A stretch of 64,000 nt of DNA, taken from assembly GCA_964559125.1 (NCBI GenBank), contig CAZLGW010000012.1, positions 1 to 64,000 of the forward strand. The letters run 5' to 3'. This stretch comes from Ravibacter sp964559125 (GTDB lineage Bacteria > Bacteroidota > Bacteroidia > Cytophagales > Spirosomataceae). How positions within the stretch are numbered: position 1 is the first letter of the stretch; every line of letters begins with the position of its first letter. Positions 54,484 to 63,814 of the stretch are shown here, piece after piece. The notes beneath the pieces were generated by a model. It was not told where the DNA came from, did no database searches, and saw only the letters and a program-made list of their open reading frames with translations. Made by a program: the position numbers and the translations under genes.

Positions 54484-55536
54484 ATGGTAGTATTTGAAAA
54501 AAGCACTGTAGGTAGCCTCCTCTCCGGGGATCCGTATGTTCAGAAAGCCCGGTCTATATGCCTGGATTGGTTGAACGGAAAAGAATCCTACGTTCTTCCT
54601 ACTTCCGGTTCTACCGGACCGTCCAAACAGATCACAGTACACGCAGATCAGTTAAAAGCCAGTGTGTATGCCACATCCCGCGCCTTATCTCTTTATAAGG
54701 GTACCAGGGCTCTTGCCTGCCTTAACATCGACTATGTAGCGGGTTTTATGATGTTGATACGGGCTATGGAGCTCGATTGGGAAGTGACGCTCACGACGCC
54801 TTCGTCCAACCCCTTGCTTTCCCTCCCGGCAGGAAGCGAATTCGATTTTACAGCCCTCGTTCCGATGCAGTTGTACGAAATCATCTCAAACCCCGAGACC
54901 AGCCATTGGACAAAAAAACTGGGGAAAATTCTCCTCGGTGGGGTCGGGCTGACCCGTTCACAAAACGAAGCCTTCAAAAAATCAGAGCAGGAGATATACC
55001 TGGGATATGGAATGACCGAAACGGTTTCGCACGTGGCGCTTCAGCGGATCGGCGGATCGGCTCCCGGCCGGTTTTACCTGACAGGCGATGTAGATTTTGG
55101 AACTGACTTACGGGGCTGCCTGTTTTTCAACGGCGCGGTAACCGGCTACGAGCTTGTTCAAACCAACGACCTGGCTACGGTTTTCCCGGAGGAAAGGGCT
55201 TTTCTCCTGCACGGCCGGATCGACAATGTGGTTAATTCGGGAGGGATCAAGATCCAGCTCGAAGAAATGGAGTCGCAAATCGGGGAGCTCCTGGCCGCCA
55301 ACCAGGTGTTTTCTGATTTTTTTTTGTGGAAAATCCCCGATGAACGGCTGGGAAACGCGTTGGTGCTGGTGGTCGAGGGTGAGCCTGAACTGGAGGAAAA
55401 GATATCCGGGATCCTGCGCAAGGGGCTGGAAAGGCTGAAACGCCCGCGTAAAATCTATTTCACCGGGTCATTTTTAAGAACCGGAAGCAACAAAACAGAC
55501 AAATACCGTACCTTTGAGAGGTTAACCGGCGTCTGA
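54484..55536 (+). CDS. menE: AMP-binding ligase, O-succinylbenzoate-CoA ligase-like
   Basis: A 350-residue short acyl-CoA synthetase. The P loop LPTSGSTGPSKQI, YLGYGMTETVSHVAL and GRIDNVVNSGGIKIQLEEME mark the AMP-binding fold, and the short length with KxRTFERL-type end fits MenE of Bacteroidota, which activates o-succinylbenzoate in menaquinone synthesis. The other men genes are not nearby, so the assignment is by family only. Confidence 0.82.
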   Translation: MVVFEKSTVGSLLSGDPYVQKARSICLDWLNGKESYVLPTSGSTGPSKQITVHADQLKASVYATSRALSLYKGTRALACLNIDYVAGFMMLIRAMELDWEVTLTTPSSNPLLSLPAGSEFDFTALVPMQLYEIISNPETSHWTKKLGKILLGGVGLTRSQNEAFKKSEQEIYLGYGMTETVSHVALQRIGGSAPGRFYLTGDVDFGTDLRGCLFFNGAVTGYELVQTNDLATVFPEERAFLLHGRIDNVVNSGGIKIQLEEMESQIGELLAANQVFSDFFLWKIPDERLGNALVLVVEGEPELEEKISGILRKGLERLKRPRKIYFTGSFLRTGSNKTDKYRTFERLTGV

Positions 55537-55560
55537 CAACGCTGTCTTTCATACCGATAT

Positions 55561-56337
55561 ATGCTGCCTTACAAAGAACTTTCCATCAATTGCCGGACTA
55601 ACCCGGATATTCCGCCTCCCTACTCGCACATCTACAATGTTACCGTCGATGAGAACCCTTCTTACCTGACGCTTTCCTTTAAGCTCCGGTATACAGACCG
55701 CGACGAGCTGAGCGAGGAGGAGATCCTCGAGGAAGGCTTCGGCCCTGACGACGACTTCACCTGGAGCGGCAGGCTGGACAAGATCTGGAAACAACAGCTC
55801 GACTCCTTGCTGGCAGCCACCAGGTTTCATAACAACCCCTCTTCAGGCGGCGACTTTACGGTAGAAGTGATATCGAAAGCCGGGGATGCCGACAAAAAAG
55901 CATATGTCGCCAAAAAAGAAACCGCCGGCTGGATATATTTCATCCAGGAGCTCAAACAGGCCATCCTGGAATCGGAGCGGATCGAGGCGCCACTCACCAT
56001 AGAATACCTGAAAATTGCGAACGGGCCCGCTACCCATCTTATCTTAAACGGCAGCTTCGCCAGCCGCACCTTCACTGCCAGGGTCAATGACAGGCCGGTG
56101 GAACAGCTGGAATGGCCGGTGCTGCAAAAAACCATCAACCTTATTTTCAACGAGACCGAGATCGACTACGATCTGGCTTCTGCCGACAGGCCTCATTCCG
56201 AAGGATACTACCTGATGCTCCCGGGAGTAGGATGGCTCGGGTTGGGGGAAGGTATTCAAGCACGCTTCGACGATACGCCCGTGCTTGAAAATATAGTAAA
56301 AACCATGAGCGGCCTGATCGGCGGTAAGCAGGTCTAA
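55561..56337 (+). CDS. Hypothetical protein
   Basis: A 258-residue acidic protein I cannot place. It begins MLPYKELSINCRTNPDIPPP, has an acidic segment (ELSEEEILEEGFGPDDDFTW) and a central alternating helix-strand pattern. No signal peptide or membrane segment. It follows the ligase by 24 bases and ends by sharing CTAA with the converging XRE gene. Confidence 0.75.
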   Translation: MLPYKELSINCRTNPDIPPPYSHIYNVTVDENPSYLTLSFKLRYTDRDELSEEEILEEGFGPDDDFTWSGRLDKIWKQQLDSLLAATRFHNNPSSGGDFTVEVISKAGDADKKAYVAKKETAGWIYFIQELKQAILESERIEAPLTIEYLKIANGPATHLILNGSFASRTFTARVNDRPVEQLEWPVLQKTINLIFNETEIDYDLASADRPHSEGYYLMLPGVGWLGLGEGIQARFDDTPVLENIVKTMSGLIGGKQV

Positions 56338-57206
56338 GCATTGTCAAGGAGCCTGACCATCTCATCCGTAAGCTCCTTCAGCCTTCTGACGGGGACAACC
56401 GCCGAAGGCGCGTCAGTCTGAACGGTGGCTATATACCTGTAAACTTCGCTGATAGATGCTCCCGGCAGTTCCCTGGTGGGTTTGTCGGGAAAATCGGAGC
56501 TGAGAATAACCGTTCCCTTGATGGCAATCTGGTTGAATGCCCTCCTGAACAGTACCTGACCATCGGAGGTTGTCAGGATATACAGCTCATTGTTCTCTAT
56601 AAGTGCTGCCCTGTCCAGCCGCTTCCCGATAAAGTGTACTCCGCGAAGCGGCATATCTTCCAGGTCGGAAAATAGCCTGATATCTCTCTGGGATTCCAGC
56701 AATGACCTGAGCAATTCCACAAAGTCCGTAGAACTGGCCGGGGCGGTTTCCAACGGAACAACCGGCGCCGCTGTAGCGCCATTGATCTTTGCCGCAGGAG
56801 TCGCAGCAGGAGCGCTTACACCGGCAAACAGGTCCATCTGGGCGCCTTTTACAGGCTCTTCCTCCGGCTGGCCGGCTTTATCTGACAACGGTCTTTCCAT
56901 AGGTTCCCTGTCTGCAACCGGTGCCGGCAAAGAGGCCATCGGTTCTGCCATATCCGGATTAAGTTTCAAAATATTCCCAGTTCCCAGCTTGCGTACCCGT
57001 TCTTTCAGGTCATCATTCAGAAGATTTTCTACCGATACACCCAGCACTTCCGCCATGCTGTCCAGGTAAATTTCATTCGGGTTTGCACGTGCCTCTTCGT
57101 AGGCACCGAGTAAGGAGCGCTTGATCCCTATCCGCTCGGCAAACTGCTCCTGGGTATATCCTTTCAGCTTTCTTAAATACCTGATATTTTCACTTACGGT
57201 GCTCAT
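56334..57206 (-). CDS. XRE-family regulator with long C-terminal domain
   Basis: 290 residues from ATG 57206 (MSTVSENIRYLRKLKGYTQE); the frame is open to 57284 but the extension is hydrophobic and overlong. Cro/cI HTH at 1-70 (AERIGIKRSLLGAYEEARAN), a Pro/Ala/Glu-rich linker with an EPVKGAQMDLFAG motif, then a peptidase-S24-like beta domain (RDIRLFSDLEDMPLRGVHFI, ENNELYILTTSDGQVLFRRA). No Ser-Lys dyad is obvious. Its stop shares CTAA with the preceding convergent gene. Confidence 0.88.
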   Translation of the reverse strand: MSTVSENIRYLRKLKGYTQEQFAERIGIKRSLLGAYEEARANPNEIYLDSMAEVLGVSVENLLNDDLKERVRKLGTGNILKLNPDMAEPMASLPAPVADREPMERPLSDKAGQPEEEPVKGAQMDLFAGVSAPAATPAAKINGATAAPVVPLETAPASSTDFVELLRSLLESQRDIRLFSDLEDMPLRGVHFIGKRLDRAALIENNELYILTTSDGQVLFRRAFNQIAIKGTVILSSDFPDKPTRELPGASISEVYRYIATVQTDAPSAVVPVRRLKELTDEMVRLLDNA

Positions 57207-57336
57207 TATGACTAAACTCGCCAAAAAAACGGATATTGTGAAATACAACTGTGCAAAAGTTATTATTTTTCTGAAATAATCCATAAACCGGCGCCTTTTA
57301 CTTCATCTTTGTTAAACCTGTCCAACGACCGTAGCT

Positions 57337-58770
57337 ATGAACCGGGAAAATACAGTTGAAAGAATGTCGAAAGGCGATATTATCACTCTTTTCAGAAAAC
57401 AGAAAGAGCTGGCGCCCCGGCTTGCGGCCTCCACCTGCCGCGAGCGGAGGAAAAAGCTTACCTGCATGCTGGACTATCTCACGCGTCATGCCGCTGAAAT
57501 CGGGCAGGCCGCCTACTCGGATATGAAAAAACCGGCTGCGGAGGTGAAACTGTCTGAAATCATTACGCTAACCTCAGAAATAAGGTATCATCTGAAACAC
57601 CTCAACCGCTGGATGGATCCGCACCGGGTTTCTACTCCCTTGCTCGCCATCGGCACAAGGAGCTATATCCGGTTTGAGGCTAAAGGTACTTCTCTTATCA
57701 TATCGCCGTGGAACTACCCGGTGAGCCTGGCCCTCAAACCGCTTATCTCGGCTGTGAGCGCGGGGTGCACCGCTATCATTAAGCCTTCCGAATTCACCCC
57801 GGGAGCGTCTGCCTTTATCAGGAATTTCGTGAGGAATATTTTCACCCCTGAAGAAGTAGCGGTAGTCGAAGGCGACAAGGAGGTTGCCGCCGATCTGCTG
57901 GAGCTTCCCTTCGATCATATATTCTTCACAGGCAGCCCGGCAGTCGGCAAAGTAGTCATGCGCGCGGCAGCCGAGCATCTTACTTCCGTATCGCTGGAAT
58001 TGGGAGGCAAATCTCCTTCGGTTATCGACGAAACGGCCGATATTCCGGCTACTGCACAGAAGATTGCCTGGGCAAAGTTCCTGAACAATGGCCAGACCTG
58101 CATTGCACCGGATTATGTGCTGGTACATGATAAAGTCCGCGCTGCTTTTCTCTCGGAAATCAAATCTGCCGTCAGGAAAATGTACGGCCCCGCCGGAAAT
58201 TCCATGCAGCAATCACCCGATTATGCCCGCATTATCAGCAGCAGCCATTTCGACAGGCTGCACCGGCTCTGCCAGGATGCGCTCGACAAAGGAGCGGAGT
58301 TCGTATTCGGTGGCTTTTTTGACAAAGAGGACCTGTTTATAGAACCTACGGTGCTCGATAAGACGACTCATGCAATGGATGTCATGCAGGAAGAGATCTT
58401 CGGCCCTATCCTCCCCGTTATTTCTTTCAGCTCGGTAGAAGAAGCCGTAAAAAAGATCCGTGAACTTGAAAAACCGCTGGCGTTATATATCCACAGCAAC
58501 AGCAACTCCAATATCGATTATATCCTGGCCCACACCAGCTCAGGAAATGCACTGGTCAACGAAACGCTCCTGCAGTTCCAGCACCCTGAAATCCCCTTCG
58601 GCGGAATCGGCAACAGCGGTACAGGGAAGGCAAACGGTTTTTTCGGCTTCCAGGAATTCTCTAACGCGAAGGGCGTTATCAAACGAAAGTTCGGTACGGT
58701 GAAGTTTCTGTATCCGCCTTATTCTCCGCTGAAGGAGAGGATATTGGGATGGATGCAGAAATATTTGTAG
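57337..58770 (+). CDS. Aldehyde dehydrogenase family protein
   Basis: A 477-residue enzyme of the class-3-like/AlkH group. Active-site Glu in LELGGKSPSVID, catalytic Cys in NNGQTCIAPDYVLVH, NAD-binding GSPAVGKVVM, and a C-terminal hydrophobic tail (FLYPPYSPLKERILGWMQ) seen in membrane-linked fatty-aldehyde dehydrogenases. It oxidises aldehydes to acids with NAD(P). Confidence 0.92.
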   Translation: MNRENTVERMSKGDIITLFRKQKELAPRLAASTCRERRKKLTCMLDYLTRHAAEIGQAAYSDMKKPAAEVKLSEIITLTSEIRYHLKHLNRWMDPHRVSTPLLAIGTRSYIRFEAKGTSLIISPWNYPVSLALKPLISAVSAGCTAIIKPSEFTPGASAFIRNFVRNIFTPEEVAVVEGDKEVAADLLELPFDHIFFTGSPAVGKVVMRAAAEHLTSVSLELGGKSPSVIDETADIPATAQKIAWAKFLNNGQTCIAPDYVLVHDKVRAAFLSEIKSAVRKMYGPAGNSMQQSPDYARIISSSHFDRLHRLCQDALDKGAEFVFGGFFDKEDLFIEPTVLDKTTHAMDVMQEEIFGPILPVISFSSVEEAVKKIRELEKPLALYIHSNSNSNIDYILAHTSSGNALVNETLLQFQHPEIPFGGIGNSGTGKANGFFGFQEFSNAKGVIKRKFGTVKFLYPPYSPLKERILGWMQKYL

Positions 58771-58789
58771 ATCAGTTTGAAATAGAGAT

Positions 58790-59338
58790 ATGAGAAAACT
58801 AATTGCAGCATTCAATATGACACTCGACGGGGTTTTCGACCATACGGCAGGGTTGCCTGATGAAGAAATGCATCAATATTATACGGAATTACTGAGTCAG
58901 GGAGGTGCTATTTTATATGGTAGGACCACCTATCAGCTTATGGAATTCTGGCGAACTTTTTTAGAAAACCCTTCAGAAGAGAAATCAATGAATGACTTTG
59001 CCATAGCTATTGACAGTATTCCGAAGATTGTTTTTTCCCATACTCTGAGCAATGTCGATTGGGAAAGCGCTACCATAGCAGATCGTGATTTAAAAGAAAC
59101 CGTTTTAGAGCTCAGGCAGCAATCAGGTAAAGATATTTTTGTTGGCAGTCGCAGTTTAATTATACAACTAATGAAACTTAACCTGATTGATGAGCTCCAA
59201 CTTTGCATATATCCGGTTGTTGCAGGAAGCGGCCTGACATTATTTGAAAATCTGAACGACAGGACCGTTCTTAAACTTGTTAAGACTAAAACCTTTAATA
59301 GTGGCGCGGTAATTCTGTATTATCGCGTTCCCTTCTAA
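58790..59338 (+). CDS. Dihydrofolate reductase/RibD C-terminal family protein
   Basis: A 182-residue protein: MRKLIAAFNMTLDGVFDH, GAILYGRTTYQLMEFW, IFVGSRSLIIQLMKL and CIYPVVAGSGLTLFEN give the RibD_C fold. A reductase of unknown substrate. The stop TAA overlaps the stop of folD on the other strand (CTAA, 59335-59338). Confidence 0.9.
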   Translation: MRKLIAAFNMTLDGVFDHTAGLPDEEMHQYYTELLSQGGAILYGRTTYQLMEFWRTFLENPSEEKSMNDFAIAIDSIPKIVFSHTLSNVDWESATIADRDLKETVLELRQQSGKDIFVGSRSLIIQLMKLNLIDELQLCIYPVVAGSGLTLFENLNDRTVLKLVKTKTFNSGAVILYYRVPF

Positions 59339-60216
59339 AGATATATCTCCTTCCTGGCAGCCTTAAGCGTATTGGTCAGCAGTCCGCAGATCGTCATAAG
59401 CCCGACTCCGCCCGGCACTGGTGTAATAAAGCCTGCTTTGGGAGCTACTTCGTCAAATTTCACGTCTCCCTTAATAGCAAAGCCGCTTTTCTTCGAAGGA
59501 TCGGCTACCCGTGTAATACCCACATCGATGACCACTGCTCCTTCTTTTACATAGTCTGCAGTAACAAACTCAGCCTTGCCCAGGGCAACGATCAGGATAT
59601 CGGCAGTCTGAGCGATCTCTTTCAGGTTCACCGTCCGGCTGTGACAGATAGTAACTGTACAATTGCCCGGGTTGTCGTTCCGCTGCATGAGTATGCTCAT
59701 GGGCAGGCCGACGATCTGGCTGCGTCCTATCACCACGCAATGCTTCCCTGCTGTCTCGATCTCCGAACGCTTCAGCATTTCAATAATACCGAAAGGCGTC
59801 GCAGAGATATAGGCGGGAAGCCCCTTGCACATTCTTCCGACATTGACCGGGTGAAAACCATCGACATCCTTCTTCGGATCTACGGCTTCCATTACCCTGT
59901 TTTCGGATATATGGGCCGGCAACGGAAGCTGTACTATAAACCCGTCGATATCATCATCATCGTTCAAAACACCGATTTCGTCGATAAGCTGATCCTCGGT
60001 AATGGAGGCGTCGAACCTCCTGAGTGTCGATTTGAAACCTATTTCCTCACAGCTCCTGATCTTGGACGCTACGTAGGTTTCGCTGGCTCCGTCGGCTCCC
60101 ACCAGAATTGCAGCCAGGTGAGGTCTTTTACCTCCACCGGCGATCCATTTGGCGGTTTCTTCTTTGATTTCCGATTTTATGATGGCCGAGAGTACTTTCC
60201 CGTCGATTAGTATCAT
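59335..60216 (-). CDS. folD: Methylenetetrahydrofolate dehydrogenase/cyclohydrolase
   Basis: A 293-residue bifunctional enzyme interconverting methylene-, methenyl- and formyl-tetrahydrofolate. Motifs: SETYVASKIRSCEEIGF (active-site Lys), DPKKDVDGFHPVNVGRMC, VVIGRSQIVGLPMSILM and ITPVPGGVGLMTICGLLTNT. Length normal. Confidence 0.97.
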   Translation of the reverse strand: MILIDGKVLSAIIKSEIKEETAKWIAGGGKRPHLAAILVGADGASETYVASKIRSCEEIGFKSTLRRFDASITEDQLIDEIGVLNDDDDIDGFIVQLPLPAHISENRVMEAVDPKKDVDGFHPVNVGRMCKGLPAYISATPFGIIEMLKRSEIETAGKHCVVIGRSQIVGLPMSILMQRNDNPGNCTVTICHSRTVNLKEIAQTADILIVALGKAEFVTADYVKEGAVVIDVGITRVADPSKKSGFAIKGDVKFDEVAPKAGFITPVPGGVGLMTICGLLTNTLKAARKEIYL

Positions 60217-60290
60217 CTGAATAAAAATATCTGTATATCAGTAACTTAAATTAACTTATCAAGCTGCAGAGGCATAGTTTCTTCTCATTA

Positions 60291-60995
60291 TTATTCATTC
60301 TGCAAATCCTTAACAAGAAGCTCCTTAAGCTGCTGCATTCCGACGGTCGCTTTTTCGTGGATAAAGGTCATGTTATCCTTAAACGTAATATCCGGACGAT
60401 TGACGTCGATAATGTAAATCGGCGTGTTAGGCCGGGTGTACCTGAATAACCCCGCCGCCGGGTATACTACCAGGGATGTCCCGATAACAATGAAAATATC
60501 GGCCTGCTCTGCGGTCTCTATAGCCGGCGCCATCATAGGCACTTCTTCTCCAAACCACACTATATTGGGGCGTAGCTGGCTGCCTTCCTCGCAGAGGTCG
60601 CCTAACTTCAGCTCCCATCCTTCAATATCATAAACCAACGAAGGAGTTTTGGTGCTCCTTGCCTTAAACAGCTCGCCGTGCAGGTGAAGCACCTGCGTGG
60701 AACCGGCCCGCTCATGAAGATTATCGACATTCTGGGTAACCACATGAACGTCAAAATATTTTTCCAGTTCAGCGATGGCATAATGCGCAGCATTAGGCTC
60801 CACTTCCAGCGCCTGTTTTCTCCTCTGGTTGTAAAACCTTAAAACAAGCTCTTGATCGCGGTTCCAGGCTTCCGGCGTTGCAACGTCTTCGATCCGGTGG
60901 TTTTCCCATAGGCCATTCCCGTCACGGAAAGTCCGGACACCGCTTTCTGCGCTCACTCCTGCTCCGCTAAGTACCACTACTTTTTTCTTCTTCAT
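60291..60995 (-). CDS. cobB: Sirtuin NAD-dependent deacylase
   Basis: A 234-residue sirtuin: LSGAGVSAESGVRTFRDGNG (NAD loop), VVTQNVDNLHERAG (catalytic HG/QN region), LHLHGELF (catalytic His) and IGTSLVVYPAAGLF. The two CxxC zinc-binding pairs of the family are missing: only one Cys is in the zinc-ribbon segment (KARSTKTPSLVYDIEGWELK to LCEEGSQ). Removes acetyl or acyl groups from lysine. Next to topA. Confidence 0.92.
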   Translation of the reverse strand: MKKKKVVVLSGAGVSAESGVRTFRDGNGLWENHRIEDVATPEAWNRDQELVLRFYNQRRKQALEVEPNAAHYAIAELEKYFDVHVVTQNVDNLHERAGSTQVLHLHGELFKARSTKTPSLVYDIEGWELKLGDLCEEGSQLRPNIVWFGEEVPMMAPAIETAEQADIFIVIGTSLVVYPAAGLFRYTRPNTPIYIIDVNRPDITFKDNMTFIHEKATVGMQQLKELLVKDLQNE

Positions 60996-61013
60996 GGCTC
61001 TTTTTCGTTGGTT

Positions 61014-63470
61014 TTATTCGGCTAGTTTCAGGATATCCTCATATGTCAGGGTTTCAGGCTCTACTCCTTTGGGTATCTTGATGTTACGCTTCCCAAACGA
61101 AATATACGGCCCGTATCGCCCGTTTTGAATCTTCACATTCGCATTTTCCTTAAATTCCTTGATGATCTTGTTGGATTCAGCCTCTCTTTTTGCCTTTATA
61201 ACCTCTATACTCTCCTCCAGCGTGATCGTATCAAGGCTCAGCCCCTTTTTGAGGGAATAGTATTTGCCGTCGTGCTTTACATAAGGGCCGAACCGTCCTT
61301 TTCCTTTTGTCACGGGTTGTCCTTCAAACTCACCCAGGCTGTCGGAAGATTCCGCCGCACGCTTTTGCATGATGATCTCTATGGCACGCTCTTCATCTAC
61401 AGTATACGGATCGTCGGTGGTGCTGAGGTTAAAAAACTTTTCGTCAAACCTGATATACGGACCGTATTTGCCGATATTGACCACTATCGGCTTATCTTCA
61501 AAAAAGCCGATCTCCCGCGGCAGCTTAAACAGCGACAGCGCTTCATCGAGCGCAATGGTCTCTATCAGCTGGCCTTTCAGCAGGTTTGCATAGCGGGGTT
61601 TTTCCTCATCTTCCGCATCACCGAGCTGCGCATAGGGCCCGTATTTACCGATCCGTACCGATACCTTTCTTCCCGTGGCAGGATCTTCGCCCAGCTCCCT
61701 GGTAGTCAGGCTCCGGTCGAATTTTTCACTTTCTACGGTCGCTATCTGGTGGTGGAAACTCTTGTAAAAGTTGTCGATCATCTTCTGCCAGGGTAGTTTT
61801 CCTTCAGCTATGTTATCGAAGTCCTTCTCCACATTGGCAGTAAACGAAAAGTCTACCACGTCCTGGAAATTACTGACCAGGAAATCGTTGACAACGATCC
61901 CCGCATTGGTCGGGAAGAGCTTCGCCTTTTCCGTACCGAAGGTTTCTTTTTTCGCAGCCCCGGAAACGGTACCGTTTTTCAGGACATACTCTTTGTAGCT
62001 ACGTTCCTGGCCGGGTCTGTCCTCTTTCAGGACATATTCCCTTTTAATGATCGTGGAGATGGTGGGGGCATAGGTCGAAGGTCTTCCGATCCCCATTTCT
62101 TCCAGCTTTTTCACAAGACTGGCTTCCGTATAGCGTGCCGGCGGCCTGCTGAAACGCTCTGCGGCGCGAAGCGAACCGAGGTTAAGGACCTGCCCGGTCG
62201 AAAGCGGGGGTAGCATTCCTTTCTGCTCCTCGTCGTCTCCCGAATCCTCATCGCTCGATTCCAGGTAGACTTTGAGAAATCCTTCAAACCTGATCACTTC
62301 CCCCTGGGCAACCAGTTCCTCGCTTGTGGTGGATATCCCTATGGTTGCGGTTGTCCGTTCTATCTGGGCATCGGCCATCTGCGACGCAATGGCGCGCTTC
62401 CAGATCAGCTCATAAAGACGCTGCTCATTACGGTCCTTGCTGACCTGCACGTCCGAAAATTCGGTAGGCCTGATGGCCTCGTGAGCCTCCTGCGCCGATT
62501 CAGATTTGGTTTTAAAAATACGCTTATGGTGAAAATCCGGACCGTATTCCTTTTTTATCTGCACCTCTGCCTTACCTAAAGCTTCCTGCGATAAATTGGT
62601 CGAATCGGTTCTCATATAGGAGATCTTCCCCGCCTCGTAGAGCTTCTGGGCGACCACCATGGTTTGCTGCACCGAAAAGCCGAGCTTGCGGGACGCCTCC
62701 TGCTGAAGTGTCGACGTGGTAAACGGAGGTGCAGGCGTTTTCCTGGCGGGCTTTGTTTCCAGGCCCTTAATCGCAAAGCGGGCCTCAATACATTTTTCCA
62801 GGAAAGCCTTCGCTTCGTCTTCCGTCTCAAAATTCCTGGGCAGCTCGGCATTCAGCACTTTCCCGTTGCCGAGATCAAATACAGCAGTGACCCTATAGCT
62901 GCTTTTGCTCTCGAATGCATCTATTTCTCTCTCCCGCTCTACAATAAGACGAACCGCAACCGACTGCACACGGCCTGCCGAAAGGGAGGATTTCCCGATC
63001 CTTATCTTTTTCCAGAGAACCGGCGAAAGCTCATACCCGACAAGCCTGTCGAGCACCCGCCTTGCCTGCTGTGCGTTCACAAGATCTATGTCTATAACCC
63101 TGGGCTGCTCGATTGCTTTCTGCAGCGCCGATTTGGTAATTTCACGGAAAACGATCCGTTTTGTAGATTCAGGCAGGTTAAGCGCTTCTTTAAGATGCCA
63201 GGATATGGCCTCCCCCTCGCGGTCGTCGTCAGTTGCCAGCCACACTTCCGCATCTTTAGCCAGTTTTTTCAACTCGTTGACCAGCTTCACCTTGTCGCCG
63301 GATATTTCGTAAACCGGTTTATAGCCTGCCTCTATGTCAACTCCCATGTCATGTTCGGGGAGATCCCTGACATGTCCGAAGCTGGATTTGACCATAAAGT
63401 CATTGCCCAGATAGTTCTCTATAGTCCTGGCCTTCGCCGGCGACTCCACTATTACCAAATTTTTTGGCAT
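61014..63470 (-). CDS. topA: DNA topoisomerase I
   Basis: An 818-residue type IA topoisomerase. Toprim domain at the N-terminus (KNLVIVESPAKARTIENYL, ATDDDREGEAISWHLKE), catalytic Tyr in GKISYMRTDSTNLS, and C-terminal repeats of G-(R/K)-YGPY-(I/V/A) in place of cysteine zinc fingers (about 590-810), as in Bacteroidota. It relaxes negative supercoils. Confidence 0.97.
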   Translation of the reverse strand: MPKNLVIVESPAKARTIENYLGNDFMVKSSFGHVRDLPEHDMGVDIEAGYKPVYEISGDKVKLVNELKKLAKDAEVWLATDDDREGEAISWHLKEALNLPESTKRIVFREITKSALQKAIEQPRVIDIDLVNAQQARRVLDRLVGYELSPVLWKKIRIGKSSLSAGRVQSVAVRLIVEREREIDAFESKSSYRVTAVFDLGNGKVLNAELPRNFETEDEAKAFLEKCIEARFAIKGLETKPARKTPAPPFTTSTLQQEASRKLGFSVQQTMVVAQKLYEAGKISYMRTDSTNLSQEALGKAEVQIKKEYGPDFHHKRIFKTKSESAQEAHEAIRPTEFSDVQVSKDRNEQRLYELIWKRAIASQMADAQIERTTATIGISTTSEELVAQGEVIRFEGFLKVYLESSDEDSGDDEEQKGMLPPLSTGQVLNLGSLRAAERFSRPPARYTEASLVKKLEEMGIGRPSTYAPTISTIIKREYVLKEDRPGQERSYKEYVLKNGTVSGAAKKETFGTEKAKLFPTNAGIVVNDFLVSNFQDVVDFSFTANVEKDFDNIAEGKLPWQKMIDNFYKSFHHQIATVESEKFDRSLTTRELGEDPATGRKVSVRIGKYGPYAQLGDAEDEEKPRYANLLKGQLIETIALDEALSLFKLPREIGFFEDKPIVVNIGKYGPYIRFDEKFFNLSTTDDPYTVDEERAIEIIMQKRAAESSDSLGEFEGQPVTKGKGRFGPYVKHDGKYYSLKKGLSLDTITLEESIEVIKAKREAESNKIIKEFKENANVKIQNGRYGPYISFGKRNIKIPKGVEPETLTYEDILKLAE

Positions 63471-63814
63471 AATTAAATATCAGATTGGTGTTGTACCATC
63501 TTTGATGGAGAGATTTTCCCGCCCAAATATAGTAGGTAGCAATTGACAAACGTAAGCATCAGAAACAAAAGACCGATGAAAATTGTATAAAAAATATAAG
63601 GCAGGCGTGAAGCCGGAGGTATGGAAGTAAAGTATTCAGGGGTTGGCGCGGCATCGTAAAGGGCTCAGAATGGCTATAGTTAATTATACTTAATCTAAAC
63701 TTGACCAATTTCCGTATTTTTCACTTTCTGCTACCCGGGGTTTAAAAATGAAACGGATTGAATTATGTAATTTTACCTCACAAAAAATAGTGATACAGAC
63801 ATCAATATTTTGTT
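63471..63814. other. Divergent region between topA and the aconitase gene
   Basis: 344 bases without a gene. On the minus strand TATATTTG (63531-63524) matches a -7 box for topA, about 50 bases before its start, but TTTG at 63550-63547 lies only 15 bases upstream of it. No convincing box was found for the plus-strand gene. Confidence 0.3.

Noticed and set aside
62664..63476. 270-residue open frame on the plus strand
   Set aside because: Lies wholly antisense to topA.
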